Origin: Pseudomonas xantholysinigenes
GTDB lineage: Bacteria > Pseudomonadota > Gammaproteobacteria > Pseudomonadales > Pseudomonadaceae
Direction of reading: 5' to 3'
Assembly: GCF_014268885.2 (NCBI RefSeq)
Contig: NZ_CP077095.1
Location: 3,043,501 to 3,107,500, forward strand
DNA length: 64,000 nucleotides
How positions within the stretch are numbered: position 1 is the first letter of the stretch; every line of letters starts with the position of its first letter. The position numbers and the translations under genes are program-made. The notes beneath the pieces were generated by a model. It saw nothing but the letters and a program-made list of their open reading frames with translations, was not told the origin of the DNA and ran no database searches. Below, piece after piece: positions 16,289-25,641 of the stretch.

Positions 16289-17911
16289 TCAGAGCGCCCG
16301 GGCGCGGTCGCGCAGCACGTACTTCTGGATCTTGCCGGTACTGGTCTTGGGCAATTCGCCGAACACCACGGTCTTGGGCACCTTGAAGCCTGCCAGGTGT
16401 TCGCGACACCAGGCGACGATCTCAACTTCGCGGGTGGCACCGTGGCCGGTCTTGAGGGTGACGAAGGCGCAGGGCGTCTCGCCCCATTTCTCGTCGGGGC
16501 GGGCGACCACGGCGGCCTCGAGCACGGCGGAATGCTTGTACAAGACGTCCTCGACCTCGATGGTGGAGATGTTTTCGCCGCCGGAAATGATGATGTCCTT
16601 GAGTCGATCCTTGATCTCGACGTAGCCGTCGGCATGCCACACCGCCAGGTCACCGGTGTGGAACCAGCCGCCGCGGAAGGCCTCGGCGGTGGCCTCGGGA
16701 TTCTTCAGGTACCCCTTCATCACCGTATTGCCGCGCATGAAGATCTCGCCCAGGGTGTTGCCGTCGCGCGGCACCGGTTCCAAGGTCTGCGGGTCGGCGA
16801 CCATCAGGCCGTCCAGGGTCGGGTAGCGCACGCCCTGGCGCGACTTGATCCGCGCCCGCTCTTCCAGGGTCAAGGCATCCCATTGCGCGTGCCAGGCGCA
16901 CACCGTCACCGGGCCGTAGACCTCGGTCAGGCCATAGGTGTGGGTAATGTGGATGCCCATCTCCTCGACCGCGCCGATCACCTTGGCCGGTGGCGCGGCG
17001 CCGGCAACCATCGCCTGAACCGGGTGCTCGATGGCGGCCTTGGCGCTCTCGGGCATGTTGACCAGGGCGTTGAGCACGATAGGAGCACCGCACAGGTGGC
17101 TGACCCGGTGCTCGCGAATCAGGGTGAGGATTTTCTGCGGGTCGACCCGGCGCAGGAACACATGGGTGCCGGCCAGGGCGGTGATGGTCCAGGGGTAGCA
17201 CCAACCGTTGCAGTGGAACATCGGCAGGGTCCACAGGTACACCGGGCGGTGGCCCATGGCCCAGGTCATCTGGTTGCCGATGGCGTTGAGGTAGGCGCCG
17301 CGGTGGTGGTAGACCACGCCCTTGGGATTGCCTGTGGTGCCGGAGGTGTAGTTGAGCGAGATCGCCTGCCATTCGTCCTCGGGCCATTCCCAGGCGAACT
17401 CGGGGTCGCCCTCGGCCAGCAGGGCCTCGTAGTCCAGATCGCTGACCGGCTGGCCTTCGCCATATTCCGGGTCGTCCACATCAATCACCAGTGGTGGGTG
17501 TTCGAGCAAGGCCAGGGCGTCCTTGATGACGCCGTGGAACTCGCGGTCGCCGATCAGCACCTTGGCCTCGCCATGACGCAGCATGAAGGCAATGGCCTCG
17601 GCGTCCAGGCGCACGTTGAGGGTGTTGAGCACGGCGCCGATCATCGGCACGCCGAAGTGCGCTTCGAGCATGGCGGGAATGTTCGGCAGCATCACCGCCA
17701 CCGTGTCGCCGCGCCCCACGCCACGGCCCTGCAGGGCACTGGCCAGGCGCCGGCAACGGGCATAGGTTGCGGCCCAGTCGCGGCGGATGGCGCCATGGAT
17801 CACGGCCGGGTACTGGCCATACACTGCGGCGGTGCGCTCGATGAAGCTGAGTGGCGTCAGGGCGACGTGGTTGACCGGTGCGGGCATCAGGCCCTGGGAG
17901 AATATCGACAT
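16289..17911 (-). CDS. Acyl-CoA synthetase (AMP-binding, DmdB/FadD-like)
   Basis: 540 residues with all adenylate-forming motifs in order: the P-loop-like YTSGTTGNPKGVVYHH (about residue 186), HTYGLTEVYGP, WFHTGDLAVWHADGY and the catalytic lysine region PKTSTGKIQKYVLR near the C-terminus. It activates a carboxylic acid to its CoA thioester through an acyl-adenylate. The MSIFSQGLMPAPVNHVALTP opening is the type often paired with large acyl-CoA dehydrogenases. It is the first gene of the two-gene unit with 14420-16189 and is divergent from a two-component system, a possible regulator. The chain length cannot be told. Confidence 0.92.
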   Translation of the reverse strand: MSIFSQGLMPAPVNHVALTPLSFIERTAAVYGQYPAVIHGAIRRDWAATYARCRRLASALQGRGVGRGDTVAVMLPNIPAMLEAHFGVPMIGAVLNTLNVRLDAEAIAFMLRHGEAKVLIGDREFHGVIKDALALLEHPPLVIDVDDPEYGEGQPVSDLDYEALLAEGDPEFAWEWPEDEWQAISLNYTSGTTGNPKGVVYHHRGAYLNAIGNQMTWAMGHRPVYLWTLPMFHCNGWCYPWTITALAGTHVFLRRVDPQKILTLIREHRVSHLCGAPIVLNALVNMPESAKAAIEHPVQAMVAGAAPPAKVIGAVEEMGIHITHTYGLTEVYGPVTVCAWHAQWDALTLEERARIKSRQGVRYPTLDGLMVADPQTLEPVPRDGNTLGEIFMRGNTVMKGYLKNPEATAEAFRGGWFHTGDLAVWHADGYVEIKDRLKDIIISGGENISTIEVEDVLYKHSAVLEAAVVARPDEKWGETPCAFVTLKTGHGATREVEIVAWCREHLAGFKVPKTVVFGELPKTSTGKIQKYVLRDRARAL

Positions 17912-18092
17912 GCGCGGGTCCTGTAGTGGAGGCAGGCGCGCGCTGTGCGCAAGCCCCCGGTGGCTGATTGTTAGCTCTGATCAGGGTGTGGGAGGCGTTT
18001 TCCTCCCTGTCGCTTTTTTACGCGAACCGCTATCGTATCTGGAAGATCGACTATAGCAATATGGTAAAACTACTATAAAAGAGCCTTTTATC

Positions 18093-19517
18093 GTGATCGC
18101 CACCTGCTCTCCCCTGCTCGCCCTGGACCCACAACCCAGCCTGCTGCTGGCCGCTGACGCCAGCCCCGTGCAGCTCAATCCTGCCTGCGAGGCCTTGGTT
18201 CGCCAGGGGCCGCCCCTGGCGCAATGGCTGCCCGCCAACCATGTCGAGTTGGTCCGCGCCAGCCTGAAGCAAGGCCGGGCCATCAGCGAGGTCGAGGCCG
18301 AGGCCAACGGGCGCATCCTGCTCTGGACCTTCATTCCCGATGACCAACGCCAACAGGTACTGGCGCGCTGCCGCGACGCCAGCGCCGAACGCGGTGGCGA
18401 GCGCGAAGCCAGTCGCGCGCGAAGGCTGTACCGGCTGATCACCGAGAACACCACCGACCTGATCTCGCGGCACAGCCCGGACGGACGCTTTCTCGATGCC
18501 ACCCCTGCCGCGTTCCGCCTGCTCGGGCTGTGGCCCGAACAACTGCGCGGCAGCCTCGTGCGTGGTCTTCTGCACCCGGGCGAGCGCCTCCAGGCCTTGC
18601 TGCAAGCCGGCGCCGCGCTGGACGCGGACGGCTACCACACCATGACCTGTCGCGTGCGGCATGCCGATGGCCGCTATCGCTGGTTCGAAATCGCCTGCAG
18701 GGCGATCCGCGAGACCTACACCGGCGCCGTGGTGGAGATCGTCGCCGTGTCCCGCGACATTACTCTGCGCATCGAGGCCCAGGAAACCCTGGCCCACAGC
18801 GCCCGGGTCGCCACCCTGGGCGAGCTGGCCTCGGGTATCGCCCACGAGATCAACCAGCCACTGGCCGCGGTGCTCAACTACAGCAATGCCAGCCTGCGCT
18901 ACCTGAGCAACCTGGAGCACGACCCCCAGGCGCGGGACCGGGTCGAGCAGGGGCTGCAGCGCATCAACGCCCAGGCCACCCATGCCGCCGAGGTTATCCG
19001 TCGCCTGCGCGCCTTCCTGCGCAAGGGTCCACGCCAGTTGCAGGCACTGGAGATTGGCGAAGTGATCGAGGAAGCCATGCGCCTGTGCGCCTGGGAAGCG
19101 GCTGGCGCGCAGGTGCGTATCGAGCAACGCCTGGGCGGGCAGTTGCCGAGGGTGAACGCCGACCGGGTACTGCTGGAGCAGGTCCTGCTCAACCTTCTGC
19201 GCAACGCCATCGAAGCCAATCGTGAGCAGCATTCCAGCCAACCATCACGTATATTTCTCACGGCAGAGCGCCAAGGCGATTGGCTGCAGATCGAAGTGGC
19301 AGATCAGGGATGCGGTGTCCCTGCTGAACGCCTCGATGAGATCTTCACCCCGTTTATCACCAGCAAGCCCGAGGGGCTTGGGCTTGGCCTGTCGATGAGC
19401 CGGAGTATTGTCGAAGGCTTTGGTGGCAACCTGCATGCGCGTGCCAATGAGCCAGGTGGTCTGGTGCTGTGCTGCCGCCTGCCGACCAATAACCTCAGGA
19501 GCGACAACCGGCGATGA
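18093..19517 (+). CDS. PAS-domain sensor histidine kinase (FixL-like)
   Basis: 474 residues from GTG 18093. There are no membrane segments, so it is a soluble sensor. A PAS domain spans about 112-225 (TTDLISRHSPDGRFLDATPA, with a PAC-like end GAVVEIVAVSRDITLRIEAQ). The phospho-acceptor is His251 in GIAHEINQPLAAVLNY. An ATPase domain follows with LLEQVLLNLLRNAIEAN (N box), VADQGCGVP (G1) and PEGLGLGLSMSRSIVEGFGG (G2). Its stop overlaps the start of the response regulator by four bases. It is divergent from the acyl-CoA synthetase operon 181 bases away, so the pair may sense carboxylic acids or redox state. Confidence 0.92.
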   Translation: MIATCSPLLALDPQPSLLLAADASPVQLNPACEALVRQGPPLAQWLPANHVELVRASLKQGRAISEVEAEANGRILLWTFIPDDQRQQVLARCRDASAERGGEREASRARRLYRLITENTTDLISRHSPDGRFLDATPAAFRLLGLWPEQLRGSLVRGLLHPGERLQALLQAGAALDADGYHTMTCRVRHADGRYRWFEIACRAIRETYTGAVVEIVAVSRDITLRIEAQETLAHSARVATLGELASGIAHEINQPLAAVLNYSNASLRYLSNLEHDPQARDRVEQGLQRINAQATHAAEVIRRLRAFLRKGPRQLQALEIGEVIEEAMRLCAWEAAGAQVRIEQRLGGQLPRVNADRVLLEQVLLNLLRNAIEANREQHSSQPSRIFLTAERQGDWLQIEVADQGCGVPAERLDEIFTPFITSKPEGLGLGLSMSRSIVEGFGGNLHARANEPGGLVLCCRLPTNNLRSDNRR

Positions 19518-20176
19518 AGCCAAGGGTTTATGTAGTCGACGATGATCAGGGCATGCTCGACTCGACGGTCTGGCTGCTGGAGTCGGTAGGCCTCGAGGCC
19601 GTGCCTTTCACGAACGGCCAGGCCTTTCTGGATGCGGCAGACCTGAGCGGGCCGGCCTGTGTACTGCTTGATGTGCGCATGCCTGGCATGGGTGGGCTGG
19701 CCATACAGGAAGCGCTGCAAAAACGTGATATCAAGACCCCAGTCATCTTTGTCAGCGCCCATGCCGATGTGCCGATTGTCGTGCGCGCATTCAAATCCGG
19801 TGCCTGCGACTTCATCGAAAAGCCCTACAACGATCAACTGTTGCTGGACAGCGTTCAAGCAGCGCTGCAGCAAGCAGGGAGCTCACTGGCTGGCATGACG
19901 GAGCTTGCCTTGGTTCAGGAGCGCATCAACGCCCTCACCCCGCGAGAGCAGGATGTCTTTATCCCGTTGGTGCAGGGGTTCAGCAACCGGGAGATTGCCG
20001 AACACCTCGATGTCAGCACCAAGACCATCGATCTCTATCGAAGCCGCGTGATGAAACGAATGCAGGCCGAGAGCTTGCCAGCGCTTGTCGGTATGGCCAT
20101 TGCTTGTGGGCAGATTGATGCACTCAGTCTACGGGCCAAGCCAAGCGAGAATACGAGTGAGCTTGGGTTGATATGA
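19514..20176 (+). CDS. FixJ/NarL-type response regulator
   Basis: 220 residues. The receiver domain has the acidic cluster DDD at 9-11, phospho-acceptor Asp53 in VLLDVRMPGMGG, Ser81 and Lys103 (FIEKPYND, the FixJ-style insertion). The C-terminal LuxR-type helix-turn-helix (LTPREQDVFIPLVQGFSNRE, IAEHLDVSTKTIDLYRSRV) binds DNA. The ATGA overlap with the kinase gene shows translational coupling and cognate pairing. A likely target is the divergent acyl-CoA synthetase/dehydrogenase operon, by position only. Confidence 0.92.
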   Translation: MKPRVYVVDDDQGMLDSTVWLLESVGLEAVPFTNGQAFLDAADLSGPACVLLDVRMPGMGGLAIQEALQKRDIKTPVIFVSAHADVPIVVRAFKSGACDFIEKPYNDQLLLDSVQAALQQAGSSLAGMTELALVQERINALTPREQDVFIPLVQGFSNREIAEHLDVSTKTIDLYRSRVMKRMQAESLPALVGMAIACGQIDALSLRAKPSENTSELGLI

Positions 20177-20241
20177 GCAAACAAGGTTTCAGGCATCTCG
20201 AGCCTGGACAAGCCCCCGACAACCGAGCAGTGGCCGTGAGG

Positions 20242-21110
20242 TCAGGCCTGATTGCCTTCGTCGAGCATTTCCAGATAACGCTGGATCGGTCCCCACTCTC
20301 CACCAGCCCGAGTGATCACCACCAAGTCTGACTTCGGTACATCACCCAAGAGCTCACGGAACACCACATTCGGCAGGGTCATATGACTGATCGGCTCGGG
20401 AGCCAGCGTCACCCCGAGGCCGGCAGCCGTCACGGCAAGCATCGACAGCATACTGCTCATCCTATGCGCGATCCGGGGCTCCTTGCCCAGGATCTGCCGC
20501 AGGATTGCCAACTGGCCTTCGTCATCGCCTTCGGCGGCATAGACGATGAATGACTCGTCCATCAGCGCGCTAACGTCCAGGGATGGCTGCCGAGCCAGCG
20601 GATGGCGGGCACCGAGCGCCACGTACCAGGGCCAGCGGCCCAGCGTGCGCACGGCCAGTCGCGCATCGAAAGGCACACCAAAAGTCGAGCAGTAACCGAT
20701 ATCCAGACGTCCAGCCAGGATTGCCTCCTGCTGCTCGGCCGGCATCATTTCTTGCAGATCGAGCACGACATTTGGCCATGCGTCATGGAAGGCTCCAAGG
20801 TCTTCGGATAACCGTGCCGAGGCCAATGCGTTGCCGACGAAACCGATCCTCACTATGCCGGTTTCGCCCCTCGCTGCCCGCTGTATCAGGCTCTTGGTGC
20901 GCTCGGCCTGCTCGATCGTGCGTTGCGCCTCGCCTAGCAGCAAACGCCCGGCGTCCGTCAAGGCCACCCGCCGGGTGCTGCGTTCGAACAACGCCGCCCC
21001 CAGCTCCTCCTCGAGTGCGCGAATCTGCACGCTCAGTGCTGGTTGCACGATATGCAGACGTTCCGCTGCACGGCCGAAATGTCCCTCCTCGGCGACGGCG
21101 AGAAAGCTAC
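20242..21110 (-). pseudogene. LysR-family regulator lacking its first codons
   Basis: The frame encodes a LysR effector domain and most of the winged helix. Reading upstream of the first in-frame GTG (21048) the homology continues (FLAVAEEGHFGRAAERLHIV) to about 21110, then stops abruptly at RSF, where a family member would have about eight more residues including its initiator. The upstream DNA is a REP arm, and an in-frame stop lies within it. No ATG, GTG or TTG with a ribosome binding site is available for full-length translation, and initiation at 21048 would delete the first helix and turn. The protein is probably non-functional unless an unusual start is used. Confidence 0.7.
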
Positions 21111-21216
21111 GGTGCGGCGGTCCGACAAGCCCGCTTCCACAGGATTGCGCGAAATCTCAAGCTTGCGCTGTACCTGTGGGAGCGGGCTTGCCCGCGAAGG
21201 GCCGCAAAGCGGCCCC
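21111..21216. repeat. REP pair adjoining the truncated LysR
   Basis: 21111-21142 matches the arm GGCGGTCCGACAAGCCCGC also seen at 63270 and 52100. 21173-21197 is CTGTGGGAGCGGGCTTGCCC in the opposite sense, followed by GGGCCGCAAAGCGGCCCC, a small hairpin. The two arms face each other as in REP doublets. Confidence 0.75.
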
Positions 21217-21300
21217 AGTTAGTGAGAATGAAACCTAAACTGACCGGCATTAGGCGTTGGCTTGCCTTCTTGGCTTTACCCGCGCAGTGCGACGGGCAGA

Positions 21301-22275
21301 TCAGGAAGGGAACAGCTTGCTCAGACAGCTGAGCTTTTTCTTGTAGGAGCGTCGGGCTTGCAGTGCCTCTTCCAGCGTCACCGCGACGAAGCGGGCCTTC
21401 TGGTTGGGTTGCATCTGGCCGACCAGATCGAGGTCAGCGCTGATCACCGTGCCGATCATCGCGTAGCCGCCACCGGACACTGCATCGCGGTGCAGAATGA
21501 TGGGCTCGAGCCCTGCCGGCACCTGGATCGAGCCGATCGGGTAGCAGCTGTCAACGATGTTCGAAGGGTCGGAGCCGGCGCCGAACGGCTGCTCGCGAGG
21601 CTGGAAGCTCAGCGGGCTGCCACCCTTGAAGCGATAGCCGATGCGATCTGCCTCCGAGCCGACAGTCCAGGCTTCGGCGAAAAAGCTGTCCGCCGCCGCC
21701 GGGGTCAGCCGGTCGTAGTACAGCCCCGGCACCACCCGCAGGGTGGTCTCCCCTCCCAGCGACTGACGCAACGCCATGGGCAGGCTCGCCCCGGCACGCC
21801 CCTTGCCGCTGGCGATGCCAATCGGCAGTTCATCACCAATCACCAGCCTGCGCCCCTGAAAACCACCCAGCGCGCCCAACGCGTAGGTGGAACGACTGCC
21901 GAGCACCACCGCTACATCGATACCGCCGGCCACCGCCAGATAAGCCCGCGCGCCAGCCTTGGGAAAATCGAAACGCAGCACTTGACCGGCCTTCACTTCA
22001 AAGGCGGTGTCCAAGTGCATGTCCACGCCATCGACCTTCGGCGTCATCTGCGCACCACATACCGCCACCAGGGCATCCTGCTGAAACTCCAGCTCCGGTC
22101 CCAGCAACGTGCACTCCAGCGCCGCCGAATTGGCCGGATTACCCACCAACTGGTTGGCCGCGCTCAGGGCATACTGGTCCAGCGCCCCGGAAGGCGGGAT
22201 ACCCAAGTGGTAATAGCCTTCGCGGCCGAGGTCTTGCACCGAGGTGGCCAGACCGGGTTTGAGCACCTTGATCAT
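21301..22275 (-). CDS. pxpC: 5-oxoprolinase subunit C (PxpC)
   Basis: 324 residues of the biotin-dependent carboxyltransferase/allophanate-hydrolase-subunit-2 fold: the opening VLKPGLATSVQDLGREGYYH, then GIPPSGALDQYAL and the cyclophilin-like core GGIDVAVVLGSRSTYALGAL. PxpA, PxpB and PxpC together hydrolyse 5-oxoproline to glutamate using ATP in the cytoplasm. The start overlaps the stop of pxpB by four bases. It ends a minus-strand operon that begins at 24478. Confidence 0.93.
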   Translation of the reverse strand: MIKVLKPGLATSVQDLGREGYYHLGIPPSGALDQYALSAANQLVGNPANSAALECTLLGPELEFQQDALVAVCGAQMTPKVDGVDMHLDTAFEVKAGQVLRFDFPKAGARAYLAVAGGIDVAVVLGSRSTYALGALGGFQGRRLVIGDELPIGIASGKGRAGASLPMALRQSLGGETTLRVVPGLYYDRLTPAAADSFFAEAWTVGSEADRIGYRFKGGSPLSFQPREQPFGAGSDPSNIVDSCYPIGSIQVPAGLEPIILHRDAVSGGGYAMIGTVISADLDLVGQMQPNQKARFVAVTLEEALQARRSYKKKLSCLSKLFPS

Positions 22276-23144
22276 GCCAGCACCTCCTGCAGCGACTTGG
22301 GATAGCCGATCGGGTCGGCGAGAAACGCATCGAGCGAGAACTCCACAGGACGGATGCGCAGATCGAAGCGCCCGGCTTCGACCTCGGCCACGGCGTGGTC
22401 ATAGGCATCGCGGTCCATCGGCTTGAACTGCACGATGTCGCCGGGACGGAAGAACACCATGTGTTCCTTCAGGTACGCCAGGTTCTGCTGCGGGTCATAG
22501 ATCGGTGCCGGAGTGACACCAAACATCTGGTAGCCACCGGCGCCACGGACCGAGTAAATGCAACCGAAGCAGCCGCCATGGCCCAGGGTCAATTTCGGCG
22601 TGTCGGTACGCGGCCGCAGGTATTTGGGCACCTGCAACTGGCGTTCGCGCTCGACCATCTGGAACATGAACGGCAGGCCCGCCACGAAGCCCACCATCGA
22701 AACGAACCACGGCGCGCCACTGTGGGCGGCGATGAACGCCTCGACGTCAGCCAAGCCGTTGATGCGCGCGGCGTATTCCAGGTCCGTGGCATTCGGGTCC
22801 TGGTGGCGGTCGCGAAAGCGCATCAGGGTTTCGTGGGTCCAGGGATCGTTGTAGAGCACCGGGATCTCGATGATCCGGGTGTGCAGGGTGCGCTCGGCCA
22901 CCGCCTGGGCCTCGGCCCCCTTCACCGCGTCAAGCAGCTCGGCCGGCAAGATGCGATCCGGGTCAAAGCGGATCTGGAACGAGGCGTTGGCCAAGCACAC
23001 GTCGAGCACGCCATCGAGGGCCAGGCGCTCCACCGCACGGGTGACCGCCATACCCTTGAAGAAGGCTTCAAGGGACATGCTGTCGCTGACTTCGGCAAAC
23101 AGATGTTCGTCGGCGCCAAAGCTGTAGCGAATCGGACTGTTCAT
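22272..23144 (-). CDS. pxpB: 5-oxoprolinase subunit B (PxpB)
   Basis: 290 residues. The N-terminus (IRYSFGADEHLFAEV) and the carboxyltransferase subunit 1 motifs PVLYNDPWTHETLMRF, FVAGLPFM, and HGGCFGCIYSVRGAGGYQMF identify the KipI/PxpB family. It forms a complex with PxpC, which completes the ATP-dependent 5-oxoprolinase with PxpA. Its start and stop overlap both neighbours by four bases. About 70 residues longer than the E. coli PxpB, as usual for the form found beside biotin carboxylase genes. Confidence 0.92.
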   Translation of the reverse strand: MNSPIRYSFGADEHLFAEVSDSMSLEAFFKGMAVTRAVERLALDGVLDVCLANASFQIRFDPDRILPAELLDAVKGAEAQAVAERTLHTRIIEIPVLYNDPWTHETLMRFRDRHQDPNATDLEYAARINGLADVEAFIAAHSGAPWFVSMVGFVAGLPFMFQMVERERQLQVPKYLRPRTDTPKLTLGHGGCFGCIYSVRGAGGYQMFGVTPAPIYDPQQNLAYLKEHMVFFRPGDIVQFKPMDRDAYDHAVAEVEAGRFDLRIRPVEFSLDAFLADPIGYPKSLQEVLA

Positions 23145-23626
23145 GCTGCACCTCCGCTGCGGCGCTCGGCCAGCCAGGTTTCCAAAGTGCCGGTGTGGAA
23201 GTCGGCGGTGTGCAACCAGGGTTGCTCCAGCAGTTCGCCGTGCAACGACAAGGTGCTGGCCATGCCGGTGAGCGTGGTCTGCTCGACTGCCAGTCGTGCG
23301 CGGGCCAGGGCTTCGGCGCGATCACGGCCATGAACAATCAGCTTGGCCAGCAGCGAGTCATAGTATGGCGGCACCCGGTAGCCTTCATACAGATGGCTGT
23401 CGACACGCACGCCCTCGCCTTGTGGCCAGTTCAGCGCTTGCACAAGCCCTGGGCTTGGGAAGAAATCCCGTGCCGGGTCTTCGGCGCTCAGGCGCATCTG
23501 CAGGGCTGCGCCGTTGATCTCGATATCGCTTTGCCTGAATCCCAGTGGCTCGCCACCGGCAAGGCGCAAGGTGGCCTTGCGGTAGAAAGTCCCCGGCAAC
23601 GGGGTGATGACGGTGTGCTGTGCCAT
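23141..23626 (-). pseudogene. In-frame fusion remnant: biotin carboxyl carrier start joined to biotin carboxylase C-terminus
   Basis: 161 codons from ATG 23626, which has AAGAGG upstream. Residues 1-17 (MAQHTVITPLPGTFYRK) are the opening of a biotin carboxyl carrier protein. Residues 18 onward (LRLAGGEPLGFRQSDIEING, LSAEDPARDFFPSPG, DSHLYEGYRVPPYYDSLLAK) are the C-terminal domain of a biotin carboxylase. Pseudomonas pxp operons of this type normally carry two separate genes here, a carrier and a carboxylase. The biotinyl-lysine motif and the ATP-grasp domain are both missing, so no carboxylase activity is possible. The frame is intact and the four-base overlap with pxpB is kept, so it still couples translation. 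Confidence 0.8.
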
Positions 23627-23719
23627 GTCTGTGCCTCTTGGAATAGTTGTAGAAAGGCAGGCAAGAATCTGTGTGTCGAGCAAACCCTGGCGTCTGCGTG
23701 CCAGGTGTCGTCGGTGGCG

Positions 23720-24478
23720 TTATCGCGGTGCGCGCACCTGGATCCCCGCGCCATCGAGCGCTTTACGGGTGGCCTCGACCAGTGCCAGGGCACCGGGTGT
23801 ATCGCTGTGCAAGCAGATGGAGTCGAATTCGATCGCCAGGTCTTCACCTTCGACCGTGCGCACCACGCCTTGCTGACAGGCACGCAGTACCCGCGCAGCG
23901 ACTTGCGCGGGGTCGTAGGCACGCACATTGCGGGTGAAGACGATGGAGCCGCTGATGTCGTATTCGCGGTCGGCGTAGAACTCGCGGATCACTGGCTGGC
24001 CAAGCTCGGTGGCGATACGCCAGATCATCGAGCCGGGCATGCAATACAGCAGCAGTTCAGGCTCCAGGCGCTGCAGGTTTTCCACCAGCAAGCGCGCCGC
24101 TTCTTCGTCCCGGGCCAGGTGCATGTACAGCGCACCGTGAGGTTTGATGTGTTGCAGGGCCACGCCTTGAACTCGGGCGAGCTCACGCAGGGCGCCCAGC
24201 TGATACAGCATGTCGTCCACCAGCTCCTGGGCCGATGCATTGATGTGGCGGCGGCCGAACCCGACCAGGTCGCGAAAGCCCGGATGAGCACCGACGGCCA
24301 CGCCCAGGCGCTTGGCCTGCTCGACCGTGCGACGCATGGTGCCGGGGTCGCCGGCATGGAAACCGGTGGCGATGTTGGCCGAACTGATGAAGCCCATCAG
24401 TTGGTTGTCGACGCCGTCGCCGATAGTCCACGGACCGAAGCCTTCGCCCATGTCCGAGTTGAAATCTACTGCCTGCAT
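23720..24478 (-). CDS. pxpA: 5-oxoprolinase subunit A (PxpA, LamB/YcsF family)
   Basis: 252 residues from ATG 24478; the frame opens further upstream but the family begins at [17 protein letters not shown]. Signature motifs are [35 protein letters not shown] and [12 protein letters not shown]. PxpA is the metal-dependent hydrolase-like component that, with PxpBC, cleaves 5-oxoproline. It is the first gene of the operon and lies 93 bases upstream of the fusion remnant. A LysR gene is divergent from it. Confidence 0.92.
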   Translation of the reverse strand: MQAVDFNSDMGEGFGPWTIGDGVDNQLMGFISSANIATGFHAGDPGTMRRTVEQAKRLGVAVGAHPGFRDLVGFGRRHINASAQELVDDMLYQLGALRELARVQGVALQHIKPHGALYMHLARDEEAARLLVENLQRLEPELLLYCMPGSMIWRIATELGQPVIREFYADREYDISGSIVFTRNVRAYDPAQVAARVLRACQQGVVRTVEGEDLAIEFDSICLHSDTPGALALVEATRKALDGAGIQVRAPR

Positions 24479-24563
24479 GACACGCACTCCTGACGCTTGT
24501 GACTTCATGCAGAGCACGTTAAGTTCCAGCCACCCCCTTGGGAAGATCTATTATCCGAGGGGA

Positions 24564-24583
24564 TATCTTCTGAAAATCAGATA
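24564..24583. promoter_or_regulatory. Inverted repeat in the pxpA-LysR divergent region
   Basis: TATCT, ten bases, AGATA form an inverted repeat in the 125-base region between the two start codons, close to the LysR T-N11-A pattern. It probably serves as a LysR operator. Only the symmetry is seen. Confidence 0.4.
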
Positions 24584-24603
24584 CCTCATCAAGCGGAGCG
24601 TTC

Positions 24604-25521
24604 ATGTCACTGACCCTGCGCCAGGTTCGCTACTTCGTCGCCACGGCCGAGATCGGGCAAATCTCCCAAGCTGCGATTCATCTGAATATTTCCCAGTCGG
24701 CGGTAACCACTGCGATCAAGGAACTGGAGGGCATGCTCGGCACGCTACTGTTCCAGCGCTCGGCCCAGGGCATGAGCCTGACCGATGCCGGACGGCACTT
24801 TCTCAATCGGGCCTACGTGATCTTGCGCAGCGTCGACGACGCCCTTAACAGCCCACTGCCGGACGTTCGCGCCACCGGTCTGTTGCGGGTAGCGGCCAGT
24901 TACACGGTGATCGGCTACTTCCTGCCCCATCACCTGCAACGCCTGGAACACTGGCACCCGGACGTGGCCATCGAAGTGCACGAACGGGAGCGCCAGGCCA
25001 TCGAACAAGGCCTGCTGGAAGGCGAATTCGACATGGCGGTGGTGCTGACCTCGAACCTGACCCACCCGGACATCGTCTCGAAAACCCTGTTCAATTCCGA
25101 GCGCCGGCTGTGGCTGCCCAGCCATCACCCGCTGTGCGAACGCTCAGCAGTGAGTCTTGCCGACGCCACGCAGGAGCCCTTCATCCTGCTTACCGTCGAC
25201 GAAGCCGAGCAAAGCGCCATGCGCTACTGGGAACATGCCCAGCAGCAGCCCAACGTGCGAATCCGCACCAGCTCCGTGGAGGCAGTGCGCAGCATGGTGG
25301 CCAACGGCAGCGGCGTGGCGATCCTCTCCGACCTGGTGCACCGCCCCTGGTCGCTGGAGGGTAAACGCATCGAAACGGTGACCATCACCGACAAGGTCAC
25401 CCCCATGAGCGTCGGCCTGGCCTGGCATCGCGAACGGGAATTCAGCCCGGCGATGCACGCGTTCCACAATTACTTCCACGACGCCTTCCTGGCGCCGCAA
25501 CAACTTTCCGCACGGCGCTAA
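24604..25521 (+). CDS. LysR-family regulator of the pxp operon
   Basis: 305 residues. Winged helix at 1-60 (LRQVRYFVATAEIGQISQAA, NISQSAVTTAIKEL), then an effector-binding domain. The opening is that of the LysR group that often sits beside 5-oxoprolinase or related amide-hydrolase operons. It is divergent from pxpA. The likely inducer is 5-oxoproline or a related amide, by context. Confidence 0.87.
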   Translation: MSLTLRQVRYFVATAEIGQISQAAIHLNISQSAVTTAIKELEGMLGTLLFQRSAQGMSLTDAGRHFLNRAYVILRSVDDALNSPLPDVRATGLLRVAASYTVIGYFLPHHLQRLEHWHPDVAIEVHERERQAIEQGLLEGEFDMAVVLTSNLTHPDIVSKTLFNSERRLWLPSHHPLCERSAVSLADATQEPFILLTVDEAEQSAMRYWEHAQQQPNVRIRTSSVEAVRSMVANGSGVAILSDLVHRPWSLEGKRIETVTITDKVTPMSVGLAWHREREFSPAMHAFHNYFHDAFLAPQQLSARR

Positions 25522-25601
25522 GCAAGCACATGCCCCTCATCCACCAGGCCAGTCCTACCCTGCGCCGTTGTGCATTCTTGTCGGTACCCAATTAATCTCA
25601 T

Positions 25602-25618
25602 ATGATACTAAGTCTCAT
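25602..25618. promoter_or_regulatory. Putative Fur box upstream of the FecI-like sigma gene
   Basis: ATGATACTAAGTCTCAT is a 17-base near-palindrome (ATGA/TCAT and ACT/AGT) resembling Pseudomonas Fur sites. It lies 24 bases before the start of the sigma factor gene, where Fur normally represses such genes under iron sufficiency. Confidence 0.5.
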
Positions 25619-25641
25619 TTGCATAAATTCTGCGGCAGCTC

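Noticed and set aside
14162..17926. Two frames of about 600 codons on the plus strand
   Set aside because: They are antisense to the acyl-CoA dehydrogenase and synthetase and carry no motif or ribosome binding site.
23141..23626. Functional biotin carboxylase or carrier gene
   Set aside because: Both the biotinyl-lysine motif and the ATP-grasp domain are absent.
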